A stretch of DNA of 64,000 bases from Promineifilum sp019695075 (GCA_026129185.1 JAHCIO010000018.1:1-64000); one strand, 5' to 3'; positions 26,378-35,415 are shown, counted from the first letter of the stretch. A program made the numbers and translations. The notes: a model not told the origin generated them from the letters alone.

Positions 26378-27007
26378 ATGAAGCAGATGCTCATTGACGA
26401 CGAACGGCTGGCACGGCAGATCGATTTCCTGGTCGAGATCGACCGGCTGAAGCACGTCTTGCGGCGGGCCTACCTGCCGGGCACAGACCGCAACGAGAAC
26501 ACGGCCGAGCATAGCTGGCACCTGGCCGTGGCCGTCCTGGTGCTGGCCGAATACGCCGCCGAGCCGGTCGATCTGGCCCGCGTCGTGTGCATGGCCCTCA
26601 TCCACGACATCGTCGAGATCGACGCCGGCGACACCTTCTTCTTCGACGCCGTCGGCGCGCTGGACAAGGCCGAGCGCGAGCAACGCGCCGCCGAACGCCT
26701 CTTTGGCCTGCTGCCGCCCGACCAGGCGGACGGCTTCCGCGCCGCCTGGGATGAGTTCGAGGCGCGCCAGTCGCCCGAAGCCCGGTTCGCCTCGGCTCTG
26801 GATCGCTTCATGCCCCTGATCCACAACTATCTGACCGAAGGCCGCGCCTGGCGACAGCACGGCGTGCGCCCGGAGCAGGTGCTGGCCATGACGACGCGCA
26901 TCGACCCCGGCGCGCCGGCCATCGCCGCCGCGGCCCGCGCCCTGGTGGCCCAGGCGCAGGCTGCCGGCTACTTCGACGCGGTGGGAGAGACGGCCCATGC
27001 CTCTTAA
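26378..27007 (+). CDS. HD-domain phosphohydrolase of the HDDC2/YfbR type
   Basis: This 209-residue protein has the HD metal-site residues in order: His45 and His48 in NTAEHSWHLA, His76-Asp77 in ALIHDIVEIDAG, and a later Asp in ALDRFMPLIHNY. HDDC2/YfbR proteins hydrolyse deoxynucleoside 5'-monophosphates, so this may be a 5'-nucleotidase. It is first in the cluster, with its own promoter and ribosome-binding site. Its last 11 bases overlap the start of trpD, so it is co-expressed with tryptophan biosynthesis. Confidence 0.85.
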   Translation: MKQMLIDDERLARQIDFLVEIDRLKHVLRRAYLPGTDRNENTAEHSWHLAVAVLVLAEYAAEPVDLARVVCMALIHDIVEIDAGDTFFFDAVGALDKAEREQRAAERLFGLLPPDQADGFRAAWDEFEARQSPEARFASALDRFMPLIHNYLTEGRAWRQHGVRPEQVLAMTTRIDPGAPAIAAAARALVAQAQAAGYFDAVGETAHAS

Positions 27008-28022
27008 GCACGCCATCGCCCAGGTCATCAACGGCCGCGACCTGTCCTTCGACGAGGCCGAGGCGGCCATGAACGTCATCATGGACGGCGACGCCACGCC
27101 GGCCCAGATCGGCAGCTATCTGACCGCCCTACGCATGAAGGGCGAGACGGTCGATGAGATCGCCGGCAGCGCCCACTCCATGCGCCGCCACGTCGTCGCC
27201 GTGGCCGCGGGGCCGGGCAGCGGCATGCTGGTCGATACGTGCGGCACGGGCGGCGACGGCAAGCACACCTTCAACATCTCGACCACGGCCGCCTTCGTCG
27301 TCGCCGGGGCGGGCGCGCGCGTGGCCAAGCACGGCAACCGCGCCGCCTCCAGCCGCAGCGGCTCGGCCGACGTGCTGCTGGCGCTAGGCGGCAACCTCGA
27401 CCTGACCGCGGCGCAGGTGGCCGAGTGCATCGACGACGTGGGCATCGGCTTCCTCTACGCCCTTCACCACCACCCGGCCATGCGCCACGCCATCGGCCCG
27501 CGGCGCGAGATCGGCCAGCGCACCATCTTCAACCTTCTCGGTCCGCTGACCAACCCGGCCGGGGCGACGCACCAACTCATGGGCGTCTATGACCCCGCGC
27601 TGACGGCGACATTGGCCGAAGTGCTGCACACGCTCGGCAGCCGCGCCGCCTACGTCGTTCACGGGGCCGACGGGCTGGATGAGCTATCGACCACCGGCCT
27701 CAATCGCGTCAGCGTCCTACGCGACGGCGCGGTGACAACCTTCGACTTCGACCCGACGACGCTGGGGCTGCCGCGCGCGCGGCTCGACGACCTGCTGGGC
27801 GGCACACCGGAGGAGAACGCGGCCACGACGCGCGCCATCCTGGCCGGGGCCGACCACGGCCCGCGCCGCGATATTGTCCTGCTCAACGCCGCCGCGGCGC
27901 TGGGCCTGGACACGGGCGACTGGGCCGGCGGGCTGGCCGCGGCGGCGGCGGCCATCGACACGGGCGCGGCCCTGGCCACGCTGGAGAACTGGATCGGCAT
28001 GACCAAAAGCTTCCGCGCCTAG
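26997..28022 (+). CDS. trpD: Anthranilate phosphoribosyltransferase
   Basis: This 341-residue enzyme joins anthranilate to PRPP in the second step of tryptophan synthesis. The motifs are complete: CGTGGDGKHTFNISTTAA (PRPP loop), VAKHGNRAASSRSGSADVL, and FNLLGPLTNPAGATHQLMGVY. Length and start are standard. It overlaps the HD gene by 11 bases. trpC follows one gene later, while trpE, trpG, trpF, trpA and trpB are not in the window. Confidence 0.97.
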   Translation: MPLKHAIAQVINGRDLSFDEAEAAMNVIMDGDATPAQIGSYLTALRMKGETVDEIAGSAHSMRRHVVAVAAGPGSGMLVDTCGTGGDGKHTFNISTTAAFVVAGAGARVAKHGNRAASSRSGSADVLLALGGNLDLTAAQVAECIDDVGIGFLYALHHHPAMRHAIGPRREIGQRTIFNLLGPLTNPAGATHQLMGVYDPALTATLAEVLHTLGSRAAYVVHGADGLDELSTTGLNRVSVLRDGAVTTFDFDPTTLGLPRARLDDLLGGTPEENAATTRAILAGADHGPRRDIVLLNAAAALGLDTGDWAGGLAAAAAAIDTGAALATLENWIGMTKSFRA

Positions 28023-28029
28023 CCCCGCC

Positions 28030-29052
28030 ATGCCCCTGGCCGCGCCCCTCTACCTGCGCCTGAGCACGCCGCCATTCGACGGGGCCTATCTGTGCATCCG
28101 CGAGCACCAGCCGCGCCGCCTGCCGGCCCGGACGGACGGGCCGCTGGTGCTGGTCACCTGCCACCCCGGCTTTATCGCCGGCTCCTATGGCGAGTGGGAC
28201 TACTTCGAGCGCCTGTCGCCGCTGCTGTTCGCCGCCGCGGGGCAGGCGTTCCGGCTGCGTGTCTTCACCGTCAACCATCCCGGCTACGACGTTCCCGCCG
28301 GCGCCGCCATCGACCGCTACCACCTGGAAGCCTACAGCATCCGCCACCAGCCGCGGGCCATGCGCGCGGGCCTGCGCTGGCTGCTCGACGGGCCGCTGGC
28401 CAGGGAGACCGACATCATCTGGATCGCCTATGGCCACTCGATGGGCGGCCTGGCGCTCAGCCAGTGCCAGACCGAAGCGCTGGCCGAGGAGATGGCCGCG
28501 GCCGGCCGCCGGCTGCGGCCGACGCGCGTGCTGTCGGCCCCGGCCTTCTGCATCCAGCCGGAGGCGCAGACCATCCTGAGCCGGCTGGACGCGCTCCACG
28601 GCCTGAAGCTGACCCTCGGCCGGCTGCCGCTCTACGCGCCCGTAGCCACCGGCCTCTTTCGCGCCTTCGCGCCGCTGTTCTATCTGGCCGGGGCCGACCG
28701 CTTCACCATCGGCGGGCTGCGCGGCTTCGGCGGCTATGGCCGGCTCAATCCGTTCATCCTGCTGGAGCAGGGACGGGAACTGCTGCGGCTGGAGCCGGGC
28801 GACGTGTGCGGCCCCGATACGCTGGCCGATGTCCACATCCTGCTGTCGCGGCAAGACGGCATGGTCAACTGGCAGGCGACGCACGATCTCATCGCCGCGG
28901 CGCGCGGGGCCGGCCACCGCGTGAACCACTACGACCTCGACAGCACCCACCTGCTGGAAGTCGACCGCCCCGACGCCGTCGCCGGCATCCTCGGCCAGAT
29001 CATCGCCGGGGCGTTGGACGCCAGCGCAGGTAAGAATGAGCTTGTGCTATAA
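28030..29052 (+). CDS. Alpha/beta-hydrolase-like protein between trpD and trpC
   Basis: This 340-residue protein starts MPLAAPLYLRLSTPPFDGAY. It has an oxyanion-type strand (LVLVTCHPGFIAGSYGEWDYF) and a nucleophile-elbow-like AYGHSMGGLALSQ (G-H-S-M-G). A late Asp/His pair occurs in SRQDGMVNWQATHDL and LDSTHLLEVDRP. The catalytic set Ser, Asp, His is therefore plausible. Residues after the elbow form a cap of about 100 residues. The substrate is unknown. It lies eight bases after trpD and ten before trpC, so it is expressed with them. Confidence 0.75.
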   Translation: MPLAAPLYLRLSTPPFDGAYLCIREHQPRRLPARTDGPLVLVTCHPGFIAGSYGEWDYFERLSPLLFAAAGQAFRLRVFTVNHPGYDVPAGAAIDRYHLEAYSIRHQPRAMRAGLRWLLDGPLARETDIIWIAYGHSMGGLALSQCQTEALAEEMAAAGRRLRPTRVLSAPAFCIQPEAQTILSRLDALHGLKLTLGRLPLYAPVATGLFRAFAPLFYLAGADRFTIGGLRGFGGYGRLNPFILLEQGRELLRLEPGDVCGPDTLADVHILLSRQDGMVNWQATHDLIAAARGAGHRVNHYDLDSTHLLEVDRPDAVAGILGQIIAGALDASAGKNELVL

Positions 29053-29053
29053 T
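29048..29053 (+). promoter_or_regulatory. -10 box of a possible internal leaderless promoter for trpC
   Basis: TATAAT overlaps the stop codon of the preceding gene and ends eight bases before the trpC ATG. No clear -35 or Shine-Dalgarno sequence is visible. Confidence 0.4.
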
Positions 29054-29061
29054 CCCAGCCT

Positions 29062-29880
29062 ATGAGCGTAACGAATCTGGCCAAACGCCGCGGCGAAATT
29101 CTGGACGAGATCATGACCCACCACCGCGAGCGGCTGCCGCGGGTGATGGCCGAGCGGCCGTTGGCTGACCTGCGGGCGATGGCCGCTGTCGCCCCGCCGC
29201 CGCGCGACTTCGTCGCCGCCGTCCGCGCGCCGGGCGTGTCGCTGATCGCCGAGTGCAAGAAGGCTTCGCCCAGCAAGGGGCTGATCGTGCCCGATTACGA
29301 CCCCGTGCGGCTGGCGCGGGCCTATGAGAAGGGCGGCGCGCGGGCCATCTCCGTGCTGACGGACACGCGCCACTTCCAGGGCACGCTGGAGCATCTGCGC
29401 GACGTGCGCGAGGCCGTGCGCCTGCCCGTACTGCGCAAGGACTTCCTCTTTCACCCCTACCAGCTCTACGAGGCGCGCGTGGCCGGGGCCGACGCCGTCC
29501 TGCTCATCGCCGCCGTCCTGGGCGACAACGACCTGGCCGAGCTGCACGCCCTGGCGCGGCGACTGGGCTTGGCCGCGCTGGTCGAGGTACACAACGAGGC
29601 CGAGCTGGCGCGGGTATTGCCGCTGGGGCCGGTGCTGGTGGGCGTCAACAACCGCGACTTGCAGACGTTCGAGATCGATTTGGGCACAACGGCACGGCTG
29701 CGGGCGCTCATTCCGCCGGCCGTGGCCGTGGTGGGCGAGAGTGGGCTGAAGACGCCCGACGACGTGGCCGCGATGCGGGCCGCGGGCGTGGATGGCGTGC
29801 TGATCGGCGAGGCGCTGGCGCGCAGCAAGGATGTCGTCGCCGCGACGCGGCAACTTGTGGCCGCCGGGCGGCTACAGTGA
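29062..29880 (+). CDS. trpC: Indole-3-glycerol-phosphate synthase
   Basis: This 272-residue TIM barrel closes the indole ring in tryptophan synthesis. Family motifs are present: VSLIAECKKASPSKG with the catalytic Lys, VLRKDFLFHPYQLYEARVAG, LVEVHNEAEL, LVGVNNRDLQTFEID and VVGESGLKT. It has the normal length and is not fused to TrpF. It is followed by an intrinsic terminator. Confidence 0.97.
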   Translation: MSVTNLAKRRGEILDEIMTHHRERLPRVMAERPLADLRAMAAVAPPPRDFVAAVRAPGVSLIAECKKASPSKGLIVPDYDPVRLARAYEKGGARAISVLTDTRHFQGTLEHLRDVREAVRLPVLRKDFLFHPYQLYEARVAGADAVLLIAAVLGDNDLAELHALARRLGLAALVEVHNEAELARVLPLGPVLVGVNNRDLQTFEIDLGTTARLRALIPPAVAVVGESGLKTPDDVAAMRAAGVDGVLIGEALARSKDVVAATRQLVAAGRLQ

Positions 29881-29915
29881 GGCGCTGGGGGACTTACGCC
29901 TCAGAGAAGCACCAA

Positions 29916-29941
29916 AAAACTCGGCTCTTTAGCCGAGTTTT
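29916..29941 (+). terminator. Rho-independent terminator after trpC
   Basis: An 11-base-pair stem (AAAACTCGGCT / AGCCGAGTTTT) with a four-base loop ends in a T-run (GAGTTTTCT), 36 bases after the trpC stop. Its A-rich left arm makes it potentially bidirectional. Confidence 0.85.
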
Positions 29942-30254
29942 CTGTGCGACCGAATTCACCCCGCGTACAATTCGTCCCGTGAACTGTATAAGACAAATAT
30001 AGCCGCAGATGCCGACAGGTACATCGGGAAATAGGCCGCATTCATCTACGAAATTGTGCGTATTTTGTGTGGGGGATAACCCTGAACGGGCCGGCTTCCG
30101 CAGTGAATCCGGGCGAATTCACTCAGCAACCATACAATAACCGATACGATCGGCTTTGTCCAGTGTTTCTTTCCCTAGCAAGATCATCTATCATTGGCCG
30201 GCCCGGCGCGGCCCAAAAGCGAACGACAACACCGCAGGAGAATCAGGAGTCCTC
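29942..30254. other. Intergenic region upstream of the DegV gene
   Basis: About 310 bases of lower GC than its surroundings hold no recognisable gene. Some short AT-rich tracts could be promoter elements (GTATAAGACAAATAT near 29985-29999). A small inverted repeat GTGAAT...ATTCAC lies around 30103-30122, and AGGAG sits before the DegV start. I see nothing decisive. Confidence 0.4.
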
Positions 30255-31109
30255 ATGAGCAAGAAAAAGGTTGCCATCATCACCGACAGCGTCGCCAATC
30301 TGACGCCGGAGACGCTGGCTCAATACGACATCTACAACATCCCGCAGATCCTCAATTGGGAAGGCAAGAGCCTTCTCGACCAGATCGACATCAGCACGGC
30401 CGAGTTCTACGAGCGGCTGCCGAAATCGAAAGACCTGCCCAAGACCTCGCAACCGTCGCCGGGGCAGTTCACCGAACACTTCATGAAAGTCGCCGAGGGC
30501 GCGGACAGCATCGTCGCCGTGTTCGTCTCCTCGGCGCTGAGCGGCACGATCCAGTCGGCCCACCTGGGCGCGCAGGCGATGGGCGACTATCCCATCGAGA
30601 TAGTCGATTCGCGTTCGGCGTCGCTGGGGCTGGGGCTACTGGCCGTCGCCGCCGCGCGCCACGCCGCCGCGGGTCACGACGCCCATGCCGTGGCCGAGCA
30701 TGTGCGCGGCCTCGTGCCGCGGATGCGCGTGCTTTTCGTCGTCGATACGCTGGAGTACTTGCACAAGGGCGGTCGCATTGGCGGGGCCAAGCGGCTGGTC
30801 GGCTCGGTGCTGTCCATCAAGCCCGTGCTCCACATCGAGAACGGCCAGATCGAGCCGCTGGCCTCCGTGCGCACCAAGAGCAAGGCCATTGCCCACATGC
30901 TCGAAGTCGTCCTGGGCGAGATGAAGGGCAAGAAGCACATCCACGCCGGCATCATCCACGCCGTCGCTCCGCAGGATGCCGCCGCCATCAAGCAGCAGAT
31001 CCTGGCCGTCGTCCAGCCGGACGAACTGCTGCTCAACGAGCTGACGCCGGTTATTGGAGCCAACGTCGGGCCGGGCGTGCTGGGGATGGGCTACTACACC
31101 GAGGAGTAG
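30255..31109 (+). CDS. DegV-family fatty-acid-binding protein
   Basis: This 284-residue protein starts MSKKKVAIITDSVANLTPE. It carries DegV hallmarks: the TSQPSPGQF loop, the SSALSGTIQSAHLGA acyl-binding segment, VDSRSASLGLGLLA, and LEYLHKGGRIGGAKRLVGSVLSIKPVL. DegV/FakB proteins bind a fatty acid and present it to the kinase FakA for phosphorylation. No fakA or DAK-type gene is adjacent. The ATG follows CAGGAGTCCTC. Confidence 0.93.
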   Translation: MSKKKVAIITDSVANLTPETLAQYDIYNIPQILNWEGKSLLDQIDISTAEFYERLPKSKDLPKTSQPSPGQFTEHFMKVAEGADSIVAVFVSSALSGTIQSAHLGAQAMGDYPIEIVDSRSASLGLGLLAVAAARHAAAGHDAHAVAEHVRGLVPRMRVLFVVDTLEYLHKGGRIGGAKRLVGSVLSIKPVLHIENGQIEPLASVRTKSKAIAHMLEVVLGEMKGKKHIHAGIIHAVAPQDAAAIKQQILAVVQPDELLLNELTPVIGANVGPGVLGMGYYTEE

Positions 31110-31133
31110 GGGCGGAGCAATGACCCACCCCAC

Positions 31134-31799
31134 TCATTCGTACAGCGACGCCAGCCCTTGCCGCAGCATCAGGCGCGCCAATTGGGTGCGATTCGCCACC
31201 CTGGCCTTGCGCAGGATGTTGGACACGTGCGTGCCGACCGTGCGGACGCTGATGTTGAGCGCGTCGGCGATATTCTGGTTGTCGTAGCCGCGGGCGATCA
31301 GACGGGCGATGTCCATCTCGCGCTCCGTCAGCAGCGTTTCCAGCGTGGCCTCGCGCGGCGCGGTCGTATCGCGTGAGGCCAGAGACCGCATCAGGCGCAG
31401 CGCCACGGCCGGGTTGAGGGGCGATTGGCCGGCGTGGAGCTGCTCCAGCGCCTCAACAAGCTTCTGGCCCAGGTCTTGCTTCAGCACAAAGCCCAGCGCC
31501 CCGGCATAGATGGCTTCGAAGATCTGGGCGTCGTCGCTGTAGCTGGTCAGGATCAGGATGCGCGCCGCCGGCCACTGGGCCGTGATCGCTCGCGTGGCCT
31601 GGATGCCGTCCATCCGGGGCATGATCAGATCCATCACGATCACGTCGGGCCGCAGCGCCAGCGCCTGGCGTACCGCTTCCTCGCCGTCGGCGGCCGTGCC
31701 GATGACGCGCAGGCCCGGCTTCGTGGCCAACATGGCGCACAACCCCTCGCGCACGATGGTCTGATCCTCAACAACCAGGATGTGGATGGTGTCGGTCAT
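31134..31799 (-). CDS. NarL/FixJ-family response regulator
   Basis: This 221-residue protein has a receiver domain with acceptor Asp57 (DVIVMDLIMPRMDG) and Lys in LGFVLKQDLG. A LuxR helix-turn-helix follows (LTEREMDIARLIARGYDNQNIADALNISVRTVGTHVSNIL). Its ATG overlaps the TGA of the upstream GAF kinase, so the pair is coupled. It is convergent with the DegV gene. Confidence 0.95.
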   Translation of the reverse strand: MTDTIHILVVEDQTIVREGLCAMLATKPGLRVIGTAADGEEAVRQALALRPDVIVMDLIMPRMDGIQATRAITAQWPAARILILTSYSDDAQIFEAIYAGALGFVLKQDLGQKLVEALEQLHAGQSPLNPAVALRLMRSLASRDTTAPREATLETLLTEREMDIARLIARGYDNQNIADALNISVRTVGTHVSNILRKARVANRTQLARLMLRQGLASLYE

Positions 31800-34060
31800 C
31801 GCTCATTCGCCTCCGGGGGTCTTGCCGGCAGAGGGGCGCGGGCTTCAACGCGCGTGCCGCGCCCCGGGCGGCTGGCAATGCGCAACCGCCCGCCGATCTT
31901 GTCCATGCGCCTGGCCATGCTCTCCAGCCCCATGCCGCCGCCGGCCGCCGCGTCGCGCCGCCGGAAGCCCGCGCCGTCGTCGCGGACGACGAGAATGAGT
32001 TCGCCGCCGGCGGCCCGCAGCGTCACGATCACACGCCCGGCGCGCGAGTGGTGGAGGGCGTTGTTGAGCGCCTCCAGGGCAACGCGGTAGAAAGCCTCTT
32101 CCAGCGCCGGCGGCAGTTCGCCCACGCCCGCCACGCTGAATCGGGTGGCGATATTGGCCCGCTCCTCGACCGATTGCAGCCGGTCGCGGAGCGCCGCGGC
32201 CAGGCCACGCTGGGCCAACGCGTCGGCGCGCAACTCGAACAGCAGCAATCGCATCTCCCTCAGGGCCTGGGAGACGCGCTGGACGATGGTCTGGGTGTGG
32301 TGCTCGACGGCGGCCAGGTCGCCGGCGCGGGCCGACTCGCGGGCAGCCTCAGCGAACAGACCGGCGCTATAGACCGTCTGGGTGACGGCGTCGTGCAGTT
32401 CGCGGGCCACACGCTCGCGCTCTTCCAGGACGGCCGCCTGGCGAGTCATCTGGCGTAGTTGCAGGTTCTCCACCGCCGCGCCGAGTTGATCGGCCACGGC
32501 CGTCAGGAAGCGCGTCGCCCCGGCGAAAGCGCCGGCGACGTCGCTCCACAGGCTCAGGACGCCGAGGTTGCGGCCGCGGGCGCGCAGCGGGGCGACGGCC
32601 ACGGCCTGTGGCCAGTCCCCGCCGAGCGCCGCCGCCAGTTCGCCGCCGGTGATGTCGGTCGCGCCGGCCAGGGCGCGCTCGCGCAACAGCGCGCCCACCC
32701 GCGGGTCGCCCAGGAAGCCCGCCAGCCGGCCACCGCTGCGGTCTAGCTGGGCAATGGGCTGGTGCTCCGGCCGGCCGGGCTGAATGAGATGGACAGCCGC
32801 CGCCGGGCAGTCGAAGGCCCGCACGACCAGTTCCAACGCGCGCGCCAGGACGCTGGCCAACTCCGGCTGCTCGATGGTCGCCGCGCTGATGCCGTAGAGG
32901 GCCTCCAGTTCGCGTGTACGCTCGCGGACGCGCTCCTCTAGCTGTTCGGCGTGGCTCTGGACAGCGTTGAACAGCCGGGCGTTCTCAATGGCCACGGCGG
33001 CCTGATTGGCGAAAGCCATCGCCAGTTCCATATCGGCGGCCGAGAAGCTATGCGGCTGCTCCCGGTCGATGGTCAGTGCGCCGATGCAGACGCCATTGTA
33101 CAGGAGCGGCACGCCCAACCAGGCGCGAATGTAACTGAAGCCGGGCAGAGCGTCCCAATCGGGGGCCTTGGTGGTGTCATCGATGACTCGCGGCTGGCAG
33201 CTATCGACGAGCGCCCGCAGCGTGACCGGCGTGTGGCGGCGCAAGTCGTCGATCTGCTCCGGCCGGGGGGCTTGCTCGTGGGTGGCGGCAAAGACGATCT
33301 CGCCGCCGTCCAGCAAGACGATGGCCGCGCTGGCAAACGGGACGAGCTGGCCCAACTGCTCCAGGATGCGCTTGAGCACCGCGCCGCGGCTAAGGCCCAG
33401 TGTCAGGCTCGCGCCGACCTCGCGCAGGCTGCGCTCGCGGGCGCGGGCCTGCTGCTCGGCGGCCAGCAGGCGGCGGTTGTTCAGGGCGACGGCCACTACC
33501 CTGGCCACCTCGCGGGCAACGGTCTCTTCGTCGGCCGAAAACGGGCGCGGCGTGGCAGTGATGAGCCAGAGAACGCCCAGTAGCTGCCCGTCGATGCTCA
33601 CTGGAGCCGCCAGCAGCGAGCGGCCGCCCAAACCCACAGCGTGCTGAAAGCCGGGCGAGCCGCCCGCGGCGGCGCGCAGATCGGCCAGATAGTAGAGATC
33701 GCCCGCGGCGACAGTGGCCAATACGTCGTCGCGAGTCACGGGTATCCGTGCGCCCGGCTCCCAGCCGTCGTGACTGTCCTGCAGGACAGTCATCGTTTCG
33801 GGAGAGGCGCTGTAGAGGGAGATGCCAGCAGCCAGGCAATCGATGGTCTCCTCAATGTAGTTAACAGCGAGGTTAATGGCTGTGGCCGGCGCGGGGGCGG
33901 AGAGAATGGCCAGGGCGGCTTGTTGGCGGCGTTCCAGACGGCGGGCGGCTTCAAGGGGCGTATCCGCGACCGGGGAGTTGGGCGGCGGACGCGGGTCGCG
34001 CAGAAGCTCGGCCGCTGGGGCGGCCGGCTGGGAAAATGTGTCCGGCAATGGGGCGTCCAT
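31796..34060 (-). CDS. Soluble sensor histidine kinase with three GAF domains (NarX/HisKA_3 type)
   Basis: This 754-residue kinase has no membrane helix. Three GAF domains lie at about 35-200, 205-370 and 400-540, separated by a coiled coil (ENARLFNAVQSHAEQLEERV). A HisKA_3 dimerisation box (ERERVARELHDAVTQTVYSAG) and a GHKL ATPase (EALNNALHHSRA, DDGAGF, GGGMGLESMARRM) follow. GAF domains bind small ligands, haem or chromophores; no chromophore Cys is obvious. The ATG at 34060 has GGGAG upstream, and a perfect promoter lies 50 bases further up. Its partner is the overlapping NarL-type regulator. Confidence 0.93.
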   Translation of the reverse strand: MDAPLPDTFSQPAAPAAELLRDPRPPPNSPVADTPLEAARRLERRQQAALAILSAPAPATAINLAVNYIEETIDCLAAGISLYSASPETMTVLQDSHDGWEPGARIPVTRDDVLATVAAGDLYYLADLRAAAGGSPGFQHAVGLGGRSLLAAPVSIDGQLLGVLWLITATPRPFSADEETVAREVARVVAVALNNRRLLAAEQQARARERSLREVGASLTLGLSRGAVLKRILEQLGQLVPFASAAIVLLDGGEIVFAATHEQAPRPEQIDDLRRHTPVTLRALVDSCQPRVIDDTTKAPDWDALPGFSYIRAWLGVPLLYNGVCIGALTIDREQPHSFSAADMELAMAFANQAAVAIENARLFNAVQSHAEQLEERVRERTRELEALYGISAATIEQPELASVLARALELVVRAFDCPAAAVHLIQPGRPEHQPIAQLDRSGGRLAGFLGDPRVGALLRERALAGATDITGGELAAALGGDWPQAVAVAPLRARGRNLGVLSLWSDVAGAFAGATRFLTAVADQLGAAVENLQLRQMTRQAAVLEERERVARELHDAVTQTVYSAGLFAEAARESARAGDLAAVEHHTQTIVQRVSQALREMRLLLFELRADALAQRGLAAALRDRLQSVEERANIATRFSVAGVGELPPALEEAFYRVALEALNNALHHSRAGRVIVTLRAAGGELILVVRDDGAGFRRRDAAAGGGMGLESMARRMDKIGGRLRIASRPGRGTRVEARAPLPARPPEANER

Positions 34061-34110
34061 GTGGCTCCCGCCTCTTCCGCGATGGCTCCGCACCTTCCTA
34101 CACTTACGTC

Positions 34111-34139
34111 ATTATACTTAGTTTGGGGCATTCTGTAAA
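34111..34139 (-). promoter_or_regulatory. Promoter of the GAF kinase-regulator operon
   Basis: On the minus strand TTTACA (34139-34134), a 17-base spacer and TATAAT (34116-34111) are close to consensus. They leave a leader of about 40 bases with a Shine-Dalgarno sequence before the ATG at 34060. Confidence 0.8.
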
Positions 34140-34172
34140 CTCCTGGTTGGGGCATTGGGGCATTGCCAAGTC

Positions 34173-34252
34173 AATAAGCGCTCACGCCAAGGCGCTAAGG
34201 GGCAAAAGGCGCAAAGAAGAAACAGAGGGCGGGCACGCAGGCCGCCCCTACT
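34173..34252. repeat. Half copy of family E plus a family F hairpin
   Basis: CACGCCAAGGCGCTAAGG with GGCGCAAAGAAG resembles one arm of the repeat at 16912-17001. It is followed by GGGCGGGCACGCAGGCCGCCC, a hairpin of the GGGCAGACACACAGGTCTGCCC type. Both lie between the two divergent promoters. Confidence 0.65.
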
Positions 34253-34279
34253 TGACATCGCCGGGCCGGACACTATACT
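34252..34279 (+). promoter_or_regulatory. Promoter of the metal-uptake operon
   Basis: TTGACA (34252-34257), a 16-base spacer and TATACT (34274-34279) are close to consensus. They lie directly upstream of a Fur-type operator and the substrate-binding-protein gene. Confidence 0.85.
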
Positions 34280-34281
34280 CA

Positions 34282-34296
34282 TGATACAAAATATCA
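34282..34296. promoter_or_regulatory. Candidate Zur/Fur operator
   Basis: TGATACAAAATATCA is a 15-base inverted repeat with perfect five-base arms (TGATA/TATCA). It matches 11 of 14 informative positions of the 7-1-7 Fur/Zur box TGATAATNATTATCA. It overlaps the expected transcription start, so a bound repressor would block the promoter. A Fur-family gene is encoded in the same operon. Confidence 0.6.
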
Positions 34297-34308
34297 ATTA
34301 GAGGTCCA

Positions 34309-35415
34309 TTGAACGAAGTGATACGACGGATAGGTATATGGCTGGCCGGGATGGCGCTGGCCGCGGGGTTGCTGGGCTGCGGTGGGCAAGCGGGCGGAGA
34401 GGCAACTATAGCCACGACCGCCGCCGGGCTGGCCCCGCTATCCTTGCCGGCCGTGGCCGCCGTACCCGGCAACGGCGCGCTGCGCGTGGTGGCCACGACG
34501 AGCATCATCGGCGACATCGCCGGCCGCGTCGGCGGCGAGGCGATCGCCCTCACGACGCTCATGGCCGCCGGGCAAGACCCGCACAGCTACCAACCGGCGG
34601 CGGCCGACCTGGCCGCGGCGGCCGACGCCGACCTCATCTTCGTCAACGGCTGGGGCCTGGAGGAGGGTCTCATCGCCGACCTCGACGCCGCCGGCGACGC
34701 GCCACTCGTGCCCGTCGCGGCCGGCATCCTGTCCCGGCCGTCCAGCGCCGATGCCCGCGCCGCCGATCCCCACGTCTGGCAGGATGTCGCCAATGTGATG
34801 CAGTGGGTGGACAACATCGCCGCAACGCTAAGCGCCGCCCGCCCGGCCGACGCCGCCGCCTTCGCCGCCAACGCCGACGCCCTGCGCGCCGAGTTGGCCG
34901 CACTGGACGACGACATCCGCGCGGCCACAGCGGCCGTCCCCGCGGCGCGGCGCGTCCTGGTGACCAACCACGACTCGCTGGCCTACTTCGCCGCCGCCTA
35001 CGACTTTCGCATCCTCGGCTCGGTCATCCCCGGAGCCAGCACGCTGGCCGAAGCCACGGCGGCCAACCTGGCGGCGCTGGCCGACGCCATGAACGCGGCC
35101 GGCGTGTGCAGCCTGTTCGTCGAGACGACGGCCGCCGATCAGCTGGCCCGCGCCCTGAGCGAGGAACTGGACGACTGCGACAGCGTGCATGTTGTGTCCC
35201 TTTTTAGCGACGCCCTCGGCCCACCCGACAGCGGCGCAGACAGCTACATCGGCATGATGCGGGCGAATGTGACTGCTATTGTAACGGCGTTGGGAGTTGA
35301 GGCGCAGGGGAGCAGGGGAGCCGAGGAGTCAGGGAGCCAGGGAGCCAGGACAGTCTGCTCCCCCCTGCTCCCCTGCCCCCCTGCCCCCCCGCTCATCAAC
35401 TGGAGGCCCACGTGA
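34309..35415 (+). CDS. Metal ABC transporter substrate-binding lipoprotein (ZnuA/MntC-like)
   Basis: This 368-residue protein has a lipoprotein signal ending GLLGC (Cys24). The cluster A-I fold shows the metal-ligand motifs DPHSYQPAAADL, DPHVWQDVANVMQW and VTNHDSLAYFA plus a late acidic residue in SLFVETTAAD. It lacks the long His-rich loop of Gram-negative ZnuA. It starts at TTG (34309) with GAGG close upstream, or GTG at 34318. The last 40 residues (GVEAQGSRGAEESGSQGART and on) come from an inverted repeat. Its stop overlaps the next start (GTGA). Confidence 0.9.
   Translation: MNEVIRRIGIWLAGMALAAGLLGCGGQAGGEATIATTAAGLAPLSLPAVAAVPGNGALRVVATTSIIGDIAGRVGGEAIALTTLMAAGQDPHSYQPAAADLAAAADADLIFVNGWGLEEGLIADLDAAGDAPLVPVAAGILSRPSSADARAADPHVWQDVANVMQWVDNIAATLSAARPADAAAFAANADALRAELAALDDDIRAATAAVPAARRVLVTNHDSLAYFAAAYDFRILGSVIPGASTLAEATAANLAALADAMNAAGVCSLFVETTAADQLARALSEELDDCDSVHVVSLFSDALGPPDSGADSYIGMMRANVTAIVTALGVEAQGSRGAEESGSQGARTVCSPLLPCPPAPPLINWRPT
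35300..35395. repeat. Inverted repeat GCAGGGGAGCAGGGGAGC / TGCTCCCCTGC (family J)
   Basis: G-rich AGCAGGGGAGC units on the left and GCTCCCCTGCCCCCCTGCCC on the right can pair. The block encodes the non-conserved C-terminal tail of the substrate-binding protein in frame. Confidence 0.75.

Noticed and set aside
29942..30254. Possible riboswitch or small RNA upstream of the DegV gene
   Set aside because: Apart from a six-base inverted repeat there is no conserved leader structure that I can recognise. A covariance-model search would be needed to support it.
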